From Motacilla alba alba (taxonomy: Eukaryota; Chordata; Aves; Passeriformes; Motacillidae), in assembly GCF_015832195.1 (NCBI RefSeq), contig NC_052032.1, positions 5,710,618-5,774,617 on the forward strand: a stretch of DNA of 64,000 nt, read 5' to 3'. This document shows positions 60,411 through 64,000 of this stretch, piece by piece (positions within the stretch are counted from its first letter, which is position 1; every line of letters starts with the position of its first letter). The notes beneath the pieces were generated by a model that was given only the letters and a program-made list of their open reading frames with translations, was not told the DNA's origin and did no database searches. A program made the translations under genes and the position numbers.

Positions 60411-63400
60411 CCTCAGATGATGTTTTGTCCCACAGGAGGGGGGTTTATCTTTTTAAAGCAGAAGGGGCCTGATGCAGGAATAATGGTTATTTAGGGCTTT
60501 GGCATCTGGCTTCACTGCTGTTTTGTTCTAAGGAGCAAAGGATAAAACAACTACAGTTGTTCCATCTCATGTCTTGGGCTTTTCCAGTTGATCATGTGGC
60601 TGTTCTTGAGCTTGGAAGGTTTTCTGAGGGGTGCCTGAAAGCAGCTCTGTTTTCAGCCTCCCTTTTTTTTTTCCCCCCCTCTTAATTCTGGGCCTAATAA
60701 ACACGGGGGAGGAGAAACATAAATTCCCAGTCCTATTTCTGCCCAGTAAGCTCTTGCATTTCCTGATTTTTGAACAAAGAGCTCTGTGTCATGCCCTTCT
60801 TTAGGATTTCAGGTGGCAGCTTGCTGAGGAGGGAAGCTCTGCTCTGTTGAAAACTTACTGTAACATGTTGTAGCTCGTTAATAATCAGGGCTGTAGTCTC
60901 GAAAGCATCAAGGTTTTTATTTCCTCTATCCACCTCTGATGCTGTCAGCACCTGAACAACTCCCTCTTTCTCTGGGCTTCTGAGAGGTAAGAAATTCTGC
61001 CAGCAGGGTTTGACTTGTGCTTTGCAGTCCACAATCTTAAAACAAAATCTACTGGTAATTGTGTCGACAAAACTAAAGGGTTGCAAGATTCAACATAAAA
61101 ATTCATCCATGTCTACTTACCCAGAACTGTTTTGTGAGACTAAATGTGAGGATTTTCTTCAAATCAGGGGGTTTGTGCATTCTTGTATGCGTCTTGAGGT
61201 TGTGCATATAAATGCTTTCTGGCCAATAGCTTTGTTAGTGACAGAATGGCCAACAGAAAAGAGGAGGAAAGAGGAGGCTGGATAAAGTATTCAGCAACGA
61301 TGAGTCAAGCTGACAAATTGGCCAGTGAAACAGAACAGTGATGTTGTTTCTGTTCACTCTGTCCTGAGCTGGATGTGCTGCCCAGCAGCTGCAGGAATTT
61401 GAATTACTGTTCAGCTAGGTGTCTGTTGACAATAGGTCAACCTTCAGTTTTTGAAATGAAATGGTTTTGGATAGAGGAATTGTCAAAATCAGAATAGTTA
61501 CTGAATAGTTACTCTGTTAATACCTGTGGTTTGTGGGAAGCATTCATGCTCTCAGCTCTGTCAGCCTTTAAGAAGGTACTTGCTGCTTTTATGATGTCTG
61601 TCAGCTACATGCATTTAATCTTGTTTCTGGCTGGTTTTACTGTGTAGGTGTGGTTTGCTCAGAATGTCCCTGTTATTCCAACATGAGTGATTATCTTTCT
61701 CCTCCAGGTGTGTTTGGTTAAACATAGGATTAGTACTTGGTGATGCTTATGGTTGGCTGAAGGCTGGGTCGGTTTGGCAGGCTGGTTATATAAGTCTGGA
61801 GCTGCTGTTCCTTCCCTTGGGACAGCCTGTTCAGCGTTAGTGGGGAGGCTGTAGGTTTGTGCCCAGCAGGCTGAGGCAGGGATGGTCCCTGGTGGGATGC
61901 AAATCTGGATCCAGGTGAGTTTGCTGGCCCTGAAGAGGTGTGTAGTAGCTAAACGTGGAATGTGTAAATATTTCAGGAGCATATTTATCTTGGCTGTATG
62001 GATCCTGTTATATTACAATGGGGCTTTAGCATACAGATCTTTTACTGAACAATCTCAGATGTTGCTGCTCTAAACTGACCTGAGGTGGTTCTTTATTGGA
62101 TATAGAGAAGCTCAAAGCAGTGTTGCTTGATGTAGCTGAAACCCTCCAATGTAAAGTCATTTCTGAGGGGCAGGGGTTGGGGGCCTGCTCAGGGACTGTG
62201 TGGTAGATGTGGCTGGTAAGTCGACAGCAGTTTAGACAGAAGTTTTGACCTATCCGTTTATGCAATTTAGTAAAGTCAACTTGTCCTTAAGTTTAAGCAC
62301 TCTTTCAGAATGTCAGTATTGATGACTTCCTGTGGCAGAGGTAGCTACACTGCAGATTTACCTGTTCCTGAGCTCCAACTGGAAGGCTCTGCAATTTGAA
62401 GTGTATATGAAAGAGCTTGGACCCTTCTTCACCAATACTGCCCTGACACTGAGCTTCCTTTTCTGTAGCTGTTCCTGTCCATAAACTCAGTCACTCAATT
62501 CAGGTGTTCTGTGCTCAGCCCTTGGTGAGGCTGTGTGCCAGAAGTGGCTTGGCAAATAAAGCTTCTTCACAGTGAATATTTTGCTGCTGACATACCATCC
62601 TGGAATCCAACTCTTAACAAGAGCAGAAGCTTGAAATCTCTGGTGTGCTGGTCCTGGGGATCTTGGTTTGCTCTTGGTCCCAAGGGAGGTAACTTTATTT
62701 CTGGCCAGGTCTCTTCATGCAAGGATTGTTCCCAGTCCCATGCCAGAATAATACCCTCCATGTAAATCCCTCTGTTCTACTGCCCATGTTGGGAGAGTTG
62801 GTGTTCCAGCTTACTGCTACCTATGGAGTGGTGGAAATCCCAGGCCTTGTGGGAAGAATCCTTCTGTGCATGGGAGAATCAAGTGACAGAGATGAGCCCT
62901 GAGAATTTGACTTGTAGTCTGCTATTGGCATCCACCCTAGCAGCAAAACTGCTCTAATCCAGCACGGGGAATGTTGCAGCAAGAATAGTGTTCTAAAATC
63001 TTTACAGGATGGAGTTCACAAAATAAAGATGACATTTGATGACAAGATGCGTCTCCTGATGTAGAACCATCAGGAGTTAGAATTGAATTGCATGCACAGA
63101 GAATCTGGTGAGGAGGGATGTGACTTTCCCCACCTACTTTTTCAAGTTTTTGCTGGGTACTTTTCCCTTTCATTGCAGATACTGGGAATAAGGTTAGATA
63201 AGACAGCAAATTTCACCTCCTGCAAAGGTGGCCGGCCCCTAGTTTTATTGTTCCTCTTTAGGACTTGAATGGGGTCTCCACTGCTGCCAGAAGTGGGAAT
63301 TTGCTGTCAATGTTCTTTTCTTCCCCTAGTGCCCCTGTCATTGTTCCTGGAAGGCAGGAGATTTCCTGCTCCACCCTATTAATTGCTGACACTGAGCTGT

Positions 63401-64000
63401 AATGGGTTTCAAGGGATGCTCATGATTTTTTTTAGCTGTCTTGTAAGTGCACAGTTCAAAGGGGGATTTCCTACCCCATGTGACTGGTGAGCAGAACTTG
63501 GGATCCAGCTGTGCTAATTTCTTTTTGGTTTCCTTCCTACATATCCTGAGCTACAAATCAAAGTGAGTAAAAGGTTCATTTCTTGTGAGAAAGAATTAGG
63601 CATTTTCTGGGTTGAGCAAAAAGAGTAAACCCAGCACTACAACACACATTTGCAAGTGTCATGAAACCCCAGTTCCTGAAAAGAGATCATCCCAGTTTCA
63701 TAATCCTACTGTGGAGGGTCTGATGTTTCCTACAAGTTTCTTTATCAAGAGGGAGGAAGCAGGAAGGACCTTTGAGGACAAGTGGTATCAAGGCAAGAGG
63801 AAAGAGAGATACTCCTACTCTATATCAAGGGGGAAAAAATGTAAGTTCTTTCATGAATAGCTGTTTAACTGCTGGATTTGTTTCAGATGTTCTGGTGAGT
63901 AGACAGAGCTCCTGTACCCTGCTTTATCCTGCAGTTATTATTTCTGTAGTACTCACAGGCAGCTTTTCCTAAATGTATCTTGCACGTGGGCTCTCCTCTC

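Larger units (their letters stand above)
56201..64000 (+). other. LRRC8A: LRRC8A 5' introns (coding exon not reached)
   Basis: Apart from the exon at 57204-57329, this 7.8 kb shows no coding exon; the LRRC8 N-terminal sequence is not found in any frame. It holds a CR1 scrap at 60349-60410, an isolated AATAAA near 60698 and a TATA-containing candidate alternative first exon near 61787-61914. LRRC8A itself is the essential subunit of the volume-regulated anion channel. Confidence 0.45.

Noticed and set aside
60660..60705. Pyrimidine tract plus AATAAA as the end of a processed pseudogene or gene
   Set aside because: No coding similarity precedes it and no poly(A) run follows; it is most likely chance sequence in an LRRC8A intron.
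1..64000. CRISPR arrays, bacterial operons, phage or integrative elements
   Set aside because: The window is intron-bearing vertebrate DNA; the tandem repeats seen are microsatellites, minisatellites and GC-box arrays without spacer structure.

Overview
This is a vertebrate nuclear segment, almost certainly from a bird. The genes have short introns, CpG-island promoters and GT-AG introns, CR1 LINE remnants are present, and the gene order ZDHHC12 - ZER1 - TBC1D13 - ENDOG - SPOUT1 - KYAT1 - LRRC8A is the one I know from human 9q34.11 and its avian counterpart on a small chromosome. Gene identities rest on translating the exons by eye and comparing them with remembered human family members; no search was run. 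The species cannot be named from this window.

Layout, left to right. 1-1.26 kb: the first two coding exons of ZDHHC12 (minus), running off the left edge. 1.3-7.2 kb: non-coding interval. 7.25-22.5 kb: ZER1 (minus), complete at 15 coding exons and 766 codons, with a 3.9 kb first intron. 22-23.6 kb: a shared CpG island from which ZER1 (leftwards) and TBC1D13 (rightwards) diverge. 23.3-30.5 kb: TBC1D13 (plus), 12 exons, 399 codons. 30.5-34.9 kb: intergenic or long 3' UTR, ending in a GC-rich minisatellite next to the ENDOG promoter. 34.9-36.9 kb: ENDOG (plus), 3 exons, 297 codons. 36.9-38.5 kb: intergenic, with an LTR-like element. 38.5-43.0 kb: SPOUT1 (minus), 12 exons, 379 codons, convergent with ENDOG. 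43.0-44.65 kb: intergenic, with a 5S rRNA-like fragment. 44.65-49.8 kb: KYAT1 (minus), 12 coding exons, 425 codons, with upstream non-coding sequence to about 54 kb containing a (CTCTC)n tract. 55.5-64 kb: CpG-island promoter and 5' untranslated part of LRRC8A (plus); its coding exon lies beyond the right edge.

The genes are an ordinary conserved housekeeping neighbourhood, not a pathway: a palmitoyltransferase, an N-degron receptor of a cullin-2 ligase, a Rab GAP, a mitochondrial nuclease, an RNA methyltransferase, a PLP transaminase and a volume-regulated anion channel. All five complete reading frames close in phase across every junction, and lengths agree with the human proteins to within a few residues, so I see no broken gene. 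The most interesting signals are regulatory or repeat-derived: three perfect CRE palindromes in the ZER1/TBC1D13 promoter, an upstream ORF that would overlap the ZER1 start after splicing, an LTR-like element that holds the first AATAAA after SPOUT1, a CR1 insertion touching a SPOUT1 splice donor, a 5S-like internal-promoter fragment beside SPOUT1, and a possible second TATA-type first exon for LRRC8A. I did not find a previously undescribed gene system.
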